From assembly GCF_028283705.1 (NCBI RefSeq), contig NZ_JAPWKD010000012.1, forward strand, positions 167,999-231,998: a DNA stretch of 64,000 nt, in the 5' to 3' direction. Position 1 is the first letter of the stretch; every line of letters begins with the position of its first letter. The position numbers and the translations under genes are program-made. The DNA comes from Pantoea sp. (lineage in GTDB: Bacteria; Pseudomonadota; Gammaproteobacteria; Enterobacterales; Enterobacteriaceae). The notes under the pieces are model-generated. The model saw nothing but the letters and a program-made list of their open reading frames with translations. It searched no databases and was not told the DNA's origin. Positions 19,936-29,728 of this stretch are shown piece after piece.

Positions 19936-20789
19936 TCACCACCTGGCCTGCTCCGGCGAAGCTGAATTTATTTCTCTACATCACTGGCCGTCGTCCGGAC
20001 GGCTATCATAATCTGCAAACCCTGTTTCAGTTCCTTGATTACGGCGATACGCTGACCATCACCCCGGATGACAGCGGCGATATTCGTTTGCTGACACCAC
20101 TTGATGACGTGCCGGACGAGGATAACCTGATTGTGCGGGCCGCCCGGGCGTTAATGCAGGCGGCAAACCTGCGCGGCACCCTGCCGCCACATGCCGGTGC
20201 GCAGATCACCCTGGAAAAGCGTCTGCCGATGGGTGGTGGGCTGGGTGGCGGCTCATCAGATGCCGCTACGGTGCTGGTGGCGCTGAATCATCTGTGGCAA
20301 ACCGGGTTGAGTGTCGATGAGCTGGCGACCCTTGGCGTGCGGCTGGGTGCCGATGTACCGGTGTTTGTCCGCGGGCAGGCAGCTTTTGCCGAAGGCGTGG
20401 GAGAACAATTGCAGCCAGCCGCCCCGGCAGAAAAGTGGTATCTGGTGGCCCATCCTGGCGTCAGTATCGCTACGCCGCAAATTTTTGGCGATCCGGAGCT
20501 GACGAGAGATTCACCAACTCGCTCACTTGATGAACTTTTGCAGCTTCCTTTCCACAATGATTGTGAGTCTGTGGCAAGAAAACGTTTTCGTGAGGTTGAT
20601 GAGCTGGTTTCCTGGCTGCTAGAATACGCGCCGTCGCGCCTGACTGGCACCGGAGCTTGTGTGTTTGCTGAATTTAACACCGAATCCGCCGCTCGTCAGG
20701 TGCTGGAGCTTGCCCCGGAATGGATACGAGGATTTGTGGCGCGCGGGCTAAATATCTCGCCGTTGCAGCGTACTCTTTCCGGGATTTAA
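19932..20789 (+). CDS. ispE: 4-diphosphocytidyl-2-C-methyl-D-erythritol kinase
   Basis: 285 residues, a GHMP kinase with the phosphate loop [14 protein letters not shown] near 97-110 and N-terminal catalytic Lys in PAKLNLFL. It phosphorylates CDP-methylerythritol in the MEP isoprenoid pathway. The ATGA overlap with lolB is the conserved arrangement. Confidence 0.96.
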   Translation: MITTWPAPAKLNLFLYITGRRPDGYHNLQTLFQFLDYGDTLTITPDDSGDIRLLTPLDDVPDEDNLIVRAARALMQAANLRGTLPPHAGAQITLEKRLPMGGGLGGGSSDAATVLVALNHLWQTGLSVDELATLGVRLGADVPVFVRGQAAFAEGVGEQLQPAAPAEKWYLVAHPGVSIATPQIFGDPELTRDSPTRSLDELLQLPFHNDCESVARKRFREVDELVSWLLEYAPSRLTGTGACVFAEFNTESAARQVLELAPEWIRGFVARGLNISPLQRTLSGI

Positions 20790-20855
20790 GCGTATGCGTG
20801 ACTGTGTCACCCCTGTTCCAGACACAGCACGCGACGCATCAACACACCTGTCTGA

Positions 20856-21875
<1,020 letters not shown>

Positions 21876-21882
21876 TCGAACG

Positions 21883-21905
21883 AAACCGGGCCTCGTGCCC
21901 GGTTT
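21883..21905 (+). terminator. Terminator of prs
   Basis: A 9-bp stem (AAACCGGGC/GCCCGGTTT) with a 5-base loop is followed by T-rich sequence 8 bp after the prs stop. Confidence 0.88.
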
Positions 21906-22100
21906 TATTTCTCTCGCCCTGCTATTGCGCCATTTACCGATTAAGCCGCTCCCGGCGCGGGTTCTTGCGCGATAAATTTCGTTAAAATTCACTATTCTCG
22001 TTGCCATTCACTGTTTTCAGCCAACACTGACATCCGGACTTTAGCGCTCCCATGTTTAGTGGTATTTTTCACCACACTTTTTTTGAGAACTCCGACCACT

Positions 22101-23270
22101 ATGGCTCTCGACATCTACACACTTTTTGTTTGTGAGCTCTATGTACTGGGGTTTTTAAGCATCATTCTGGTCTTCGCCTGGGTCGGTTCACAATATGATC
22201 GCGTACTGGGCTTCACTTCGCTGACCCTGACATTAACCTTACTGGCGGTGTTTCTCAGCAGCCTGCGCGCCGCAGGATTGCACTTCCTGCCGGTCGCAGT
22301 CGGAAATGTGGTCATGCTGCTGGCCTATGGCAGTTTGCTGAATGCCTTCCGCGTGTTCGATAACAAGCCACTGGGATTGAGCTGGCTGGCCGGTGCCCTG
22401 CTCTGGGCGATTCTGTGTTGCTTCCCCGCCTTTTATTACAGCCTGCCCAAACGCGTGCTGGTGGTTTGTCTGCTGTGTATCTTTTACACCGCAGCCTTAA
22501 TTCAGTTGCTTTGGCGTGCCCGCGCCACATTGACGGTGACATTCTGGCCCGCGCAAACTCTGCTGTGGATTCATCTGCTGTTCCACGTTGCCCGTATTTT
22601 TCTTGATGATGCCGTGGCGACTCCGGTACATGGGGCGATTGGTGGCTCCAGTTTTTCCGTCTACGTCATTCTTGAATCCATTTTGTTCGTGATTGGTCTG
22701 GCCTTTACGATTCTGGCAATGGTGAATGAACGCACGCAAATTGCACACAAGCTGGCATCACTGCACGACCCGCTAACCAGCGTGTGGAATCGCCGGGCCC
22801 TGTTCGAGCAGGCAGAAAAGATCATTGCCCGCCGATTACGTCAGCAGCAGCCATTCACCGCAGTGTTGTTCGACCTGGATCACTTCAAAAGCATCAATGA
22901 CCGTTATGGTCATCAGCAAGGCGACCGGGTGCTCATCGATTTTTGTCAGATTGCGCAAGCGTTATTGCCGGAGGAAGGTAAGTTTGCCCGTCTGGGCGGC
23001 GAGGAATTTGCCGCCATTCTGCCCGGTGGCAGTGAACTGGCGCAAACAGTCTGCGAACGCATCCGGCTGGCGACTCAGCTGTCGCAACCGAATGATATCA
23101 GTTACACCGTCAGCATTGGTTTTGCCACTGCCTGTCAGGAAGATAAACATTTCCCGGCATTGCTGGCACTGGCCGATGAAGCACTCTACCGCGCAAAAGC
23201 CACAGGCCGTAACCGCACCGAACAGTATCTGGCGCAGTTACAGCCGTTTAATCAGGCTACGTTGGTGTAG
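22101..23270 (+). CDS. Membrane-bound diguanylate cyclase (GGEEF)
   Basis: 389 residues. The N-terminal 195 residues contain about six membrane helices. The C-terminal GGDEF domain has DPLTSVWNRR, LFDLDHFKSIND and an active-type GGEEF motif, so it should make c-di-GMP. The RxxD inhibitory site five residues before GGEEF is absent, so allosteric product inhibition is not expected. It occupies the spot after prs where E. coli carries the sulfate-permease-family gene dauA. It ends 2 bp from the convergent ychH. ATG 22101 begins the first membrane helix region. Confidence 0.9.
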   Translation: MALDIYTLFVCELYVLGFLSIILVFAWVGSQYDRVLGFTSLTLTLTLLAVFLSSLRAAGLHFLPVAVGNVVMLLAYGSLLNAFRVFDNKPLGLSWLAGALLWAILCCFPAFYYSLPKRVLVVCLLCIFYTAALIQLLWRARATLTVTFWPAQTLLWIHLLFHVARIFLDDAVATPVHGAIGGSSFSVYVILESILFVIGLAFTILAMVNERTQIAHKLASLHDPLTSVWNRRALFEQAEKIIARRLRQQQPFTAVLFDLDHFKSINDRYGHQQGDRVLIDFCQIAQALLPEEGKFARLGGEEFAAILPGGSELAQTVCERIRLATQLSQPNDISYTVSIGFATACQEDKHFPALLALADEALYRAKATGRNRTEQYLAQLQPFNQATLV

Positions 23271-23272
23271 CG

Positions 23273-23548
23273 TTAAGAATGATGGGTATTGCGGCGGCAA
23301 CGTTTATCGCCGTAATGCCGCAACCAGAAATAACGGTCTTCTACTTTTTCACGTCCGCTGACGCGTGCGCCAACCAGCCACAGCAGCGCACCGATAAAGA
23401 TGCTGAACATTGCGCCATGCGCCAGAAATTGCGGCAGATTCAGCGAAGGAATTTGATTAATGATCGAATACCCGACGCCGAGCACCATGGTGAGTAAGCC
23501 GAGACACATCAGGCCGTTACCGATATAGCGAGTATGATGACGTTTCAT
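23273..23548 (-). CDS. ychH: YchH family stress-related inner-membrane protein
   Basis: 91 residues with two membrane helices and the conserved tail (EDRYFWLRHYGDKRCRR). It matches E. coli YchH in size, sequence and place between prs and pth. Its role is only loosely linked to stress and biofilm in E. coli. It is preceded by AAGGAGG on the minus strand and is divergent from pth. Confidence 0.92.
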   Translation of the reverse strand: MKRHHTRYIGNGLMCLGLLTMVLGVGYSIINQIPSLNLPQFLAHGAMFSIFIGALLWLVGARVSGREKVEDRYFWLRHYGDKRCRRNTHHS

Positions 23549-23810
23549 GGTTTACCTCCTTCCTTATGAGCAAAGCTCAGAACAGCACATAACGTTAACT
23601 GACCATAAGTTTAGGCAATACCAGGCGGTTAATATGCGTACAGGATCACACATCTTTCACAATTCTGACAAAACTTTACCGCTTATCGGATTGATTTCGA
23701 TAGAAAATGATAAATAACGAAGCGTCACTATTCTTCAGCCTCGCCCTTTGTCATCTTCTCGGGCACGCAGTAAACTATCGCCCTTTCGTGATCGAGACAG
23801 GATAACCATC

Positions 23811-24398
23811 GTGAGCAGTATTAAACTGATTGTCGGACTGGCGAATCCCGGCGCCGAATATGCCGCCACGCGCCATAACGCTGGCGCCTGGTATGTGGAT
23901 CTGCTGGCAGAGCGCTACAATCAGTCTCTGAAAGACGAACCCAAATTCTTTGGCTATACCGCCCGGCTGTCGCTGGCGGGAAAAGATGTGCGCCTGCTGG
24001 TACCGACCACATTTATGAACCTGAGTGGCAAAGCGGTGGCAGCGATGGCGACCTTTTACCGTATTGCGCCGGAAGAGATTCTGGTCGCACATGATGAGCT
24101 GGATTTGCCGCCTGGCATCGCAAAATTTAAGCAGGGTGGCGGCCACGGCGGCCACAACGGGCTGAAAGACATCATCAGCAAACTGGGGAATAACAATAAC
24201 TTTCACCGTTTGCGTGTTGGCATTGGCCACCCTGGAGATCGCAATAAAGTCACCGGATTTGTGCTGGGTAAACCACCCACCAGCGAGCAGAAATTGATTG
24301 ATGATGCCATTGATGAAGCGGTGCGTTGCACTGAACTCTGGCTGAAAGAAGACAAAATAAAGGCGATGAACCGCCTGCACGCTTTCAAAGCCGGTTAA
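23811..24398 (+). CDS. pth: Peptidyl-tRNA hydrolase
   Basis: 195 residues. The catalytic His (ATRHNAG near 21) and the [12 protein letters not shown] motif are present. It recycles tRNA from drop-off peptidyl-tRNA. I chose the GTG at 23811 because it gives the family N-terminus ([11 protein letters not shown]) and has AGGATA upstream; the longer frame from 23748 adds unrelated residues. Confidence 0.95.
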   Translation: MSSIKLIVGLANPGAEYAATRHNAGAWYVDLLAERYNQSLKDEPKFFGYTARLSLAGKDVRLLVPTTFMNLSGKAVAAMATFYRIAPEEILVAHDELDLPPGIAKFKQGGGHGGHNGLKDIISKLGNNNNFHRLRVGIGHPGDRNKVTGFVLGKPPTSEQKLIDDAIDEAVRCTELWLKEDKIKAMNRLHAFKAG

Positions 24399-24510
24399 CG
24401 CCAATTCCCGCGCCGCACAGCAGCATTTCTGTGTATAATGCGCGAAATTTTTAGAATCTGTCAGCGTTGCCAGCCAGCGCTGCACCCTCAGTGAGAAAGG
24501 TAATCAGACC

Positions 24511-25602
24511 ATGGGATTTAAATGCGGTATTGTGGGCCTGCCGAACGTCGGTAAATCCACCCTGTTCAACGCGCTGACCAAAGCGGGTATCGAAGCAGCC
24601 AACTTTCCGTTCTGCACCATCGAACCCAATACCGGTGTGGTGCCTATGCCCGACCCGCGTCTTGATCAACTGAGCGACATCGTTAAGCCGCAGCGTGTTG
24701 TGCCAACCACCATGGAATTCGTCGATATCGCCGGTCTGGTTGAAGGTGCGTCGAAAGGTGAAGGTCTCGGCAACAAATTCCTGACCAATATCCGCGAAAC
24801 CGAAGCTATCGGCCATGTGGTACGTTGCTTTGAGAATGACAACATCATTCACGTTGCAGGCAAAGTAAACCCGGCTGAAGACATTGACGTTATCAACACC
24901 GAACTGGCGCTGTCGGATCTCGATACCTGCGAACGCGCTATCCAGCGTGTGCAGAAGAAAGCCAAAGGCGGAGATAAAGACGCAAAAGCTGAACTGGCTG
25001 CGCTGGAGAAGTGCCTGCCGCATCTGGAAAACGCCGGTATGCTGCGTTCACTGGATCTGGATGCCGATGAAAAAGCCGCCATCCGTTATCTGAGCTTCCT
25101 GACGCTCAAGCCGACCATGTACATCGCCAACGTCAACGAAGATGGTTTCGATAACAACCCTTACCTCGACCAGGTTCGTGCGATTGCTGACGCTGAAGGC
25201 TCTGTGGTAGTACCGGTATGTGCGGCTGTCGAATCAGATATCGCCGAGCTGGATGATGAAGAGCGTGCTGAGTTTATGGCGGAGCTGGGTCTGGAAGAAC
25301 CAGGCCTGAACCGCGTTATCCGCGCCGGTTACACCCTGCTCAACCTGCAGACCTACTTCACCGCAGGCGTCAAAGAAGTGCGTGCCTGGACCATCCCGGT
25401 AGGCGCAACGGCCCCACAGGCCGCTGGCAAGATCCACACCGACTTTGAAAAAGGCTTTATCCGCGCCCAGACCATCGCATTTGATGACTTTGTCACTTAT
25501 AAGGGTGAACAAGGCGCGAAGGAAGCAGGAAAAATGCGTTCAGAAGGCAAAGAATACATCGTGAAAGATGGCGATGTGATGAACTTCCTGTTTAACGTCT
25601 GA
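24511..25602 (+). CDS. ychF: Ribosome-binding ATPase YchF (Obg-family)
   Basis: 363 residues. The P-loop [14 protein letters not shown], the NVNE motif replacing NKxD (which explains ATP over GTP preference) and the C-terminal TGS-like domain are all present. It is a translation-associated ATPase involved in oxidative-stress control. It lies 112 bp downstream of pth as in E. coli. Confidence 0.96.
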   Translation: MGFKCGIVGLPNVGKSTLFNALTKAGIEAANFPFCTIEPNTGVVPMPDPRLDQLSDIVKPQRVVPTTMEFVDIAGLVEGASKGEGLGNKFLTNIRETEAIGHVVRCFENDNIIHVAGKVNPAEDIDVINTELALSDLDTCERAIQRVQKKAKGGDKDAKAELAALEKCLPHLENAGMLRSLDLDADEKAAIRYLSFLTLKPTMYIANVNEDGFDNNPYLDQVRAIADAEGSVVVPVCAAVESDIAELDDEERAEFMAELGLEEPGLNRVIRAGYTLLNLQTYFTAGVKEVRAWTIPVGATAPQAAGKIHTDFEKGFIRAQTIAFDDFVTYKGEQGAKEAGKMRSEGKEYIVKDGDVMNFLFNV

Positions 25603-25634
25603 TTTACTTCTTATAAGCTGACGTCGAAAATCAG

Positions 25635-25662
25635 GCCCATGCAAATTGCATGGGCTTTTTTA
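25635..25662 (+). terminator. Terminator of ychF
   Basis: A near-perfect palindrome (GCCCATGCAA ... TTGCATGGGC) is followed by six T residues, 32 bp after the ychF stop. Confidence 0.9.
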
Positions 25663-26233
25663 TTACCGCTATTATTACCCGACAGTTTGTCAATTAGCTT
25701 CAATACGGTTTACAGATTGAAGACACTCCAGGGATTTTTCCTCACCGGCTCCAGAATTTTAGGAAATATTGCATCGGGTAGTTCTGTGATGATCACGGTT
25801 ATTGCCGGCACCCAGTTCCGCAATCTTATCTGGAAAAAAGAACGCGCGAATCTGACCGTTGAAGTCAACATTGAATGATCTGGCTTTAACAATGGCACCA
25901 GTACTGCGAGCTCTCCTTCGCGAGCCAAAAACCCACGCAGTTGCGTGGATTTTTCTTTACACATCACCGCTAATTAGTCCCTTTTTCTCGTTCTCCTGCT
26001 GTCTTATTCATTGTCGTTGATGAAATAACAACTAAGAAATTTCTGTGATTCCCAAAAGAAAACATCTATCCCACATACTGTTACATTGCCGAACTTTAAG
26101 CAGAAAATTATCTTAATATTTAACGCCACTAAGAAAGAGTTTTTTCTATCGAAATTTGCACAAAACAAAATTCAACTAATAATTATCCACTGCCAGATAT
26201 TCAACACACTTGATTTATTCATGGAGGAGAAAC
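25663..26233. other. Intergenic region upstream of the secreted-protein gene
   Basis: About 570 bp. It holds the terminator at 25927-25955 and a strongly AT-rich segment (about 26040-26230) that probably contains the promoter of the next gene. A 79-codon frame starting inside the ychF terminator (25639-25878) has no ribosome site and no recognisable domain, so I did not call it. Confidence 0.5.
25927..25955. terminator. Terminator with CCACGC/GCGTGG stem
   Basis: A short strong stem (CCACGC, 4-base loop, GCGTGG) is followed by ATTTTTC. Its core closely resembles the terminator at 27007-27036 on the other side of the secreted-protein gene. Confidence 0.75.
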
Positions 26234-26959
26234 ATGAAATATTCTTTTTTTGCCCTGGCTGTAACCACCTGTTTGACAGGCAATGCCTGCGCTATAACAC
26301 CAGGTGGTGTGGCCGGATGGAACTGGTCTGTCAATGCGGACAATATTACCAGCCTCACCCTGCCGTTAACGGTTAACAAGGCCCCAGACACTGCCGGTTA
26401 TTATTTTGCAAATCAATTTTCTTTCACTGGTACCAGTGCCGTTGGTTATATTGGTTTGCAACCACACACAACCGAACAATATATGTTGATTTTCTCTTCT
26501 TTTATTAACGGAACGGTTGTACTGGACAATCAGCACTGTCGCCTGGGTGCTGATGGCGGTCACGGTGTGAGTTGTTCTACCCTGTATCCGATCAAGACAG
26601 GTAAAAAATATCTGTTTGAAGTTCGCCGTGATAACCATGACGCGAATACCTGGTACGGTTTCGTCAAAGAAGAAGGGAGTAAGGATGAAACACAGATTGG
26701 TGCATGGCGCCTGCCTGCGGGTTCAGGAACATTAAGGAACAACCAGGCGGGGTGGATTGAGTATTATAAGAATGTTGCAACCTGTTCTATTCCGGAAGTC
26801 GCGCAAATCACCGTTTCACCACCCTACGTCACTTCAAACGGGAAACAAGGCGAGCTTACTCATCCGCATTCATATGGACGATGTAATGGTAAATTCAATT
26901 ATCAGTATGAGTTCGCGGGTAAAGATTTAAAAACCACCGTTGGGCAACCCAGTCACTAA
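26234..26959 (+). CDS. Secreted protein of unknown function
   Basis: 241 residues with a signal peptide cleaved probably after GNACA (near residue 20). The mature part has the stretch YYFANQFSFTG followed by GYIGLQPH, reminiscent of the DUF3472-type beta-sandwich family, but I cannot confirm this. Several cysteines suggest disulfides. ATG 26234 has GGAGGAGA upstream. The flanking DNA is AT-rich and the gene sits between two similar terminators, separating ychF from phoA, which suggests an acquired cassette. The long C-terminal part is not recognised. Confidence 0.65.
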   Translation: MKYSFFALAVTTCLTGNACAITPGGVAGWNWSVNADNITSLTLPLTVNKAPDTAGYYFANQFSFTGTSAVGYIGLQPHTTEQYMLIFSSFINGTVVLDNQHCRLGADGGHGVSCSTLYPIKTGKKYLFEVRRDNHDANTWYGFVKEEGSKDETQIGAWRLPAGSGTLRNNQAGWIEYYKNVATCSIPEVAQITVSPPYVTSNGKQGELTHPHSYGRCNGKFNYQYEFAGKDLKTTVGQPSH

Positions 26960-27006
26960 GACGCTGTTCTTTATGATGAAGACTGTTCTTACCGCAATCA
27001 AATACG

Positions 27007-27036
27007 AAAAAATCCACGCGATTGCGTGGATTTTTT
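27007..27036. terminator. Bidirectional terminator between secreted-protein gene and phoA
   Basis: A 13-bp perfect stem (AAAAAATCCACGC/GCGTGGATTTTTT) with a GATT loop lies between convergent genes; the A/T tails serve both strands. Confidence 0.92.
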
Positions 27037-27055
27037 ATCGCGTAAGATTAATGCG

Positions 27056-28462
27056 TTACTTCATACCCATCGCATCCCGCAGGGTAAAGAACAGGTCAGT
27101 CTGATCTGTCAGACCCACCACATTGGCAGCATGAGGGCCGTAAGCAGCAATACGCAGCTGAGTGCCGGTATGTTCCTGCGAATCCTCTTCTGAATTACCA
27201 TAGCTGATGGTCATCACTGCGCCATCTTTGGTGTTGACAGCCTGCGTCAGTCCCGGCGCTTTGGTGCCATTTTCGATAATCTGGCTACTGTGAGCGTGGT
27301 CCGCAGTCACCACCACCAGCGTGTCACCGTGCTGGCGTGCAAAGGCCAGTGCCTGCTGTACCGCTTCGTCCAGGTCCACGGTTTCACCTATCTGACCACA
27401 GGGATTGGCAGCATGATCCTGTTTATCAATCGATGCCCCCTCAACCTGCAGGAAGAAACCTTTGTCATTTTGACTGAGCAGGTCCAGTGCCTTTTTGGTC
27501 ATCTGCGCCAGTGTCGGCGTAGTTGCCGGGCGATCTTTATTCACTTCACAGGTGACCACCGGCTTATCCAGGTTACCGTGATAGCTGGCTTTTGGCCCCT
27601 GCCAGCGTACCGGCATATTGCCTTCCGCAAACAGCCCCAGCACTGGCTTGCTTTGATCTGCCTGCTGCACAGCATTCATACCATCAAGATTATCCACCAG
27701 CTGATAACCCATAGCCTGCGCCTGCTCACGCAGGGTTTTGCCCTGATATTCACCCGCTTTCACCACTTCGCTGAAGGATTTCGCTCCGCCGCCCAGCGTG
27801 ACATCCGCGCGGGTTTTCAGCATCTGTTCGGTAATTGAACCCTTGCCACCCTGCTCCAGCGCATTAGTCGGGCATAGCTCACTGGTTTTTTCCGGGCCAT
27901 AACATTTACGTGAGGTCACATGGGCGATCAGTGCCGCAGGTGTCGCATCCTGCAATTCCGCCGTAGAAACGTTACCGGTCGCCTTGCCCGCTGCTTTTGC
28001 CAGCTCCAGCAGCGTGGTCTGATCTTTACCGTTCACATCAACGCCAATGGCACCGTTATAGGATTTGGTGCCGGTCGCCCAGGCTGTGGCAGAAGCGGCT
28101 GAATCCGTGACGTAGTTTGGTTTGTGGGTTTTCTTATCCAGAGAATAGTGGGTGTACTGGCCGGTGAGCGGTAACGCATCGATACCCGGGAAGAAGCCAC
28201 CGGCCCCCATCGCCTGGTTACGTGCTGCGGTGATTTCTGAATCCCCCATGCCATCACCAATCAGCAGAATCACGTTTTTAGCCGTGCTGTTGCTGAGCGA
28301 GGCTTTCAATGCTTCAGTTTGATCCCCCGTCAGACGACGCGCACCGCCGTGCTGCGTCAAATCGCCGGTTGCGGCGCGGGAGTAAGCTGCCTCATCCGCC
28401 ACCGCAGCCGAAGCAAACAGTGAAGCGATAAGTGGAACCGTAATCAGAGGTATATGTTTCAT
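27056..28462 (-). CDS. phoA: Alkaline phosphatase PhoA
   Basis: 468 residues with a cleavable signal peptide (to about residue 22). The catalytic Ser lies in [15 protein letters not shown], and the metal ligands (GDGMGD, ADHAHSS, EHTGTQ) are in place. It is a periplasmic phosphomonoesterase of the Pho regulon. Upstream on the minus strand there is an array of Pho half-sites at 28503-28542 and a -10 (TTATAT) at about 28485-28490. Confidence 0.96.
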   Translation of the reverse strand: MKHIPLITVPLIASLFASAAVADEAAYSRAATGDLTQHGGARRLTGDQTEALKASLSNSTAKNVILLIGDGMGDSEITAARNQAMGAGGFFPGIDALPLTGQYTHYSLDKKTHKPNYVTDSAASATAWATGTKSYNGAIGVDVNGKDQTTLLELAKAAGKATGNVSTAELQDATPAALIAHVTSRKCYGPEKTSELCPTNALEQGGKGSITEQMLKTRADVTLGGGAKSFSEVVKAGEYQGKTLREQAQAMGYQLVDNLDGMNAVQQADQSKPVLGLFAEGNMPVRWQGPKASYHGNLDKPVVTCEVNKDRPATTPTLAQMTKKALDLLSQNDKGFFLQVEGASIDKQDHAANPCGQIGETVDLDEAVQQALAFARQHGDTLVVVTADHAHSSQIIENGTKAPGLTQAVNTKDGAVMTISYGNSEEDSQEHTGTQLRIAAYGPHAANVVGLTDQTDLFFTLRDAMGMK

Positions 28463-28484
28463 TTATAAGCATCCTTATTCACAA

Positions 28485-28542
28485 ATATAACCAAATGTTT
28501 CCGCGGACAAGTCTGCGACAATTTCGTGACACTTTTGTGACT
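28485..28542 (-). promoter_or_regulatory. Pho-box array and -10 of phoA
   Basis: Read on the minus strand, four 7-bp half-sites follow each other every 11 bp: AGTCACA, TGTCACG, TGTCGCA, TGTCCGC (plus coordinates 28536-28542, 28525-28531, 28514-28520, 28503-28509). Spacing fits PhoB binding (consensus half-site CTGTCAT). A TTATAT -10 lies 12 bp further on. Confidence 0.78.
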
Positions 28543-28708
28543 GACATGCAATATTTTGATGACAGGGTAACCAAAGCGCACAGGGTTAAAGCGATTCGCT
28601 CAGGGCTTAAGCGAATAGAAAAAAAGGAGAAAATAGGGCTTGACCCTTTTAGGCGAACTCCCTATAGTAGCGCCCCGTTGACCCGCCAAGGTCAGCAGCA
28701 AAAAATGT

Positions 28709-28796
28709 GGTGAGGTGTCCGAGTGGCTGAAGGAGCACGCCTGGAAAGTGTGTATACGGCAACGTATCGGGGGTTCGAATCCCCCTCTCACCGCCA
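28709..28796 (+). tRNA. tRNA-Ser (anticodon GGA)
   Basis: 88 nt including an encoded CCA. The sequence closely matches the E. coli serX-type tRNA: a GGTGAGG acceptor arm pairing with the CCTCACC-like 3' side, the long class II variable arm, and anticodon GGA at 28743-28745 reading UCC/UCU. Its last 19 nt are part of a 61-bp direct repeat, so the gene serves as an integration site and has been restored by it. Confidence 0.96.
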
Positions 28797-28838
28797 CAAT
28801 TTTGAAGAAGAGTCTGAACTTACGTTCAGACTTTTTTT
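28778..28838 (+). repeat. attL-type 61-bp direct repeat (tRNA-Ser 3' end plus terminator)
   Basis: It is identical to 31744-31804. It covers the last 19 nt of tRNA-Ser and the downstream terminator, the usual footprint of a tyrosine-integrase attachment site at a tRNA 3' end. Confidence 0.88.
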
Positions 28839-28840
28839 TT
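28811..28840 (+). terminator. Terminator of tRNA-Ser
   Basis: A 9-bp stem (AGTCTGAAC/GTTCAGACT) with a TTAC loop, then nine T residues. A copy lies at 31777-31804 as part of the direct repeat. Confidence 0.9.
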
Positions 28841-28852
28841 GTATATTCTTCG

Positions 28853-28974
28853 GGTGAGAGAGGGTGAGAATCCCCGACGGGGTTCGACAACCGGCACAGC
28901 CGGTGGGACAGTTTGGGCGCGCAGCGAACAAACTGCCTGCAGGGCTAGCGAAGCGAGTCAATCCCCCTCTCACC
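28853..28974 (+). ncRNA. RtT-like repeat RNA, complete copy
   Basis: It begins GGTGAGAG and ends with the tRNA-derived core AATCCCCCTCTCACC, so the two ends can pair in a long helix. Inside is a tRNA T-arm-like GGGGTTCGA followed by a 72-bp insert with nested hairpins (CCGGC/GCCGG; CAGTTTG/CAAACTG). Repeats downstream of tRNA genes that carry a copy of the tRNA 3' end are known as RtT RNA from the E. coli tyrT operon. Assignment to that family is by resemblance. The internal 96 bp recur at 31663-31758. Confidence 0.55.
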
Positions 28975-29243
28975 ACTCCCAATGCGATCACATTCTCCAG
29001 CGCATCAGCTTCGATAATCCCGTCATCAGTCATCAGGTGTTTCGGGTACCACTTCCCAATCATCAGGCATCCATCAATCTGGAAGGCGACCAAATCGCCA
29101 AGCCTCACCTTAACCACCTGGTCAACGAGCAGACAGCCCGTCGCAGTTTCAATCATGAACGTGTTTGCCCGATTCGGCATGAATATCTGATTCAGGTCGA
29201 GGCGTGGCTCGACATAATCATTCGCCGGTGAAGGAAATCCCAT
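28975..29243 (-). pseudogene. UmuD-like protein, truncated and without the catalytic serine
   Basis: The N-terminus (GFPSPANDYVEPRLDLNQ) is plainly UmuD-like, but translation starts about 24 residues later than in UmuD. The segment that should hold the catalytic Ser and following glycine-rich turn is missing between FMIET..G and LLVDQ. The lysine region (DG..MIGKW) is altered. The C-terminus is cut exactly at the tRNA-derived core at 28974, after which the frame runs on meaninglessly to 28788. It follows a small gene with a TGATG overlap and is under the SOS box at 29501-29520. Autocleavage activity is not expected. Confidence 0.7.
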
Positions 29244-29482
29244 CAGAGCACCCTCCCCATGTTGCGTAAAACATAGGTGCGATCGGCACCATCGCCATCA
29301 GTGATGTCCTTGAAGAAAGTCTGCTTGCGGGTAGACCACTCGTTGCAGCGCTGGAGGGACCAGTCATGATTAAGCTTGTGAAGCTCAGCCCGGAACACTG
29401 AAGTCGTGACAGTCAGCAAGCCTCTTTGATTACGGATAACTGCAAGCGTGAAAGCGTATGGGATGTCGAGTTCGCGGGGCAT
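29243..29482 (-). CDS. Small phage-type protein in an SOS-controlled operon
   Basis: 79 residues starting MPRELDIPYAFTLAV. ATG 29482 has a good GGAGGG site. It directly follows a LexA-type operator and overlaps the umuD-like gene by 1 bp. I have the impression of similar small proteins next to UmuD-like genes in enterobacterial phages, but know no function. A longer in-frame start at 29521 would lie inside the SOS box, so the shorter start is preferred. Confidence 0.65.
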   Translation of the reverse strand: MPRELDIPYAFTLAVIRNQRGLLTVTTSVFRAELHKLNHDWSLQRCNEWSTRKQTFFKDITDGDGADRTYVLRNMGRVL

Positions 29483-29500
29483 GGTGCACCCTCCGATATC

Positions 29501-29520
29501 TACTGCATATACAAACAGCA
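29501..29520 (-). promoter_or_regulatory. LexA (SOS) operator
   Basis: The sequence has CTG, ten bases, CAG within TGCTGTTTGTATATGCAGTA on the minus strand, matching the LexA box consensus including the alternating AT core. It lies 18 bp before the small gene at 29243-29482, upstream of the umuD-like fragment. Confidence 0.82.
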
Positions 29521-29728
29521 TTATTGATCGGCGGAACTGATCAAGTGGAAGATGACCGAGATGCCTGAAGGGATTGGCGGGAAAGGGAATTTAGTTGGTT
29601 GTGGGAGTGGTGACTACTGAAAGCAAAGTGGTCTCTCTCGGTGTCAATGACTGGTGTTCTTATCTGATTTGAGTGATATCATTTCATTAGATAGCGGTTT
29701 TTATCATGGATATTGATTGAGAATTAAC

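Noticed and set aside
25639..25878. 79-codon plus-strand frame between ychF and the secreted-protein gene, faintly reminiscent of a SymE-type pattern
   Set aside because: It starts inside the ychF terminator hairpin, has no ribosome site, and the SymE-like match needs a four-residue insertion; not supportable.
28839..29243. 151-codon reading of the UmuD-like gene through the repeat as a real fusion
   Set aside because: The last 60 codons are just the RtT-like repeat and terminator read backwards; a by-product of the junction.
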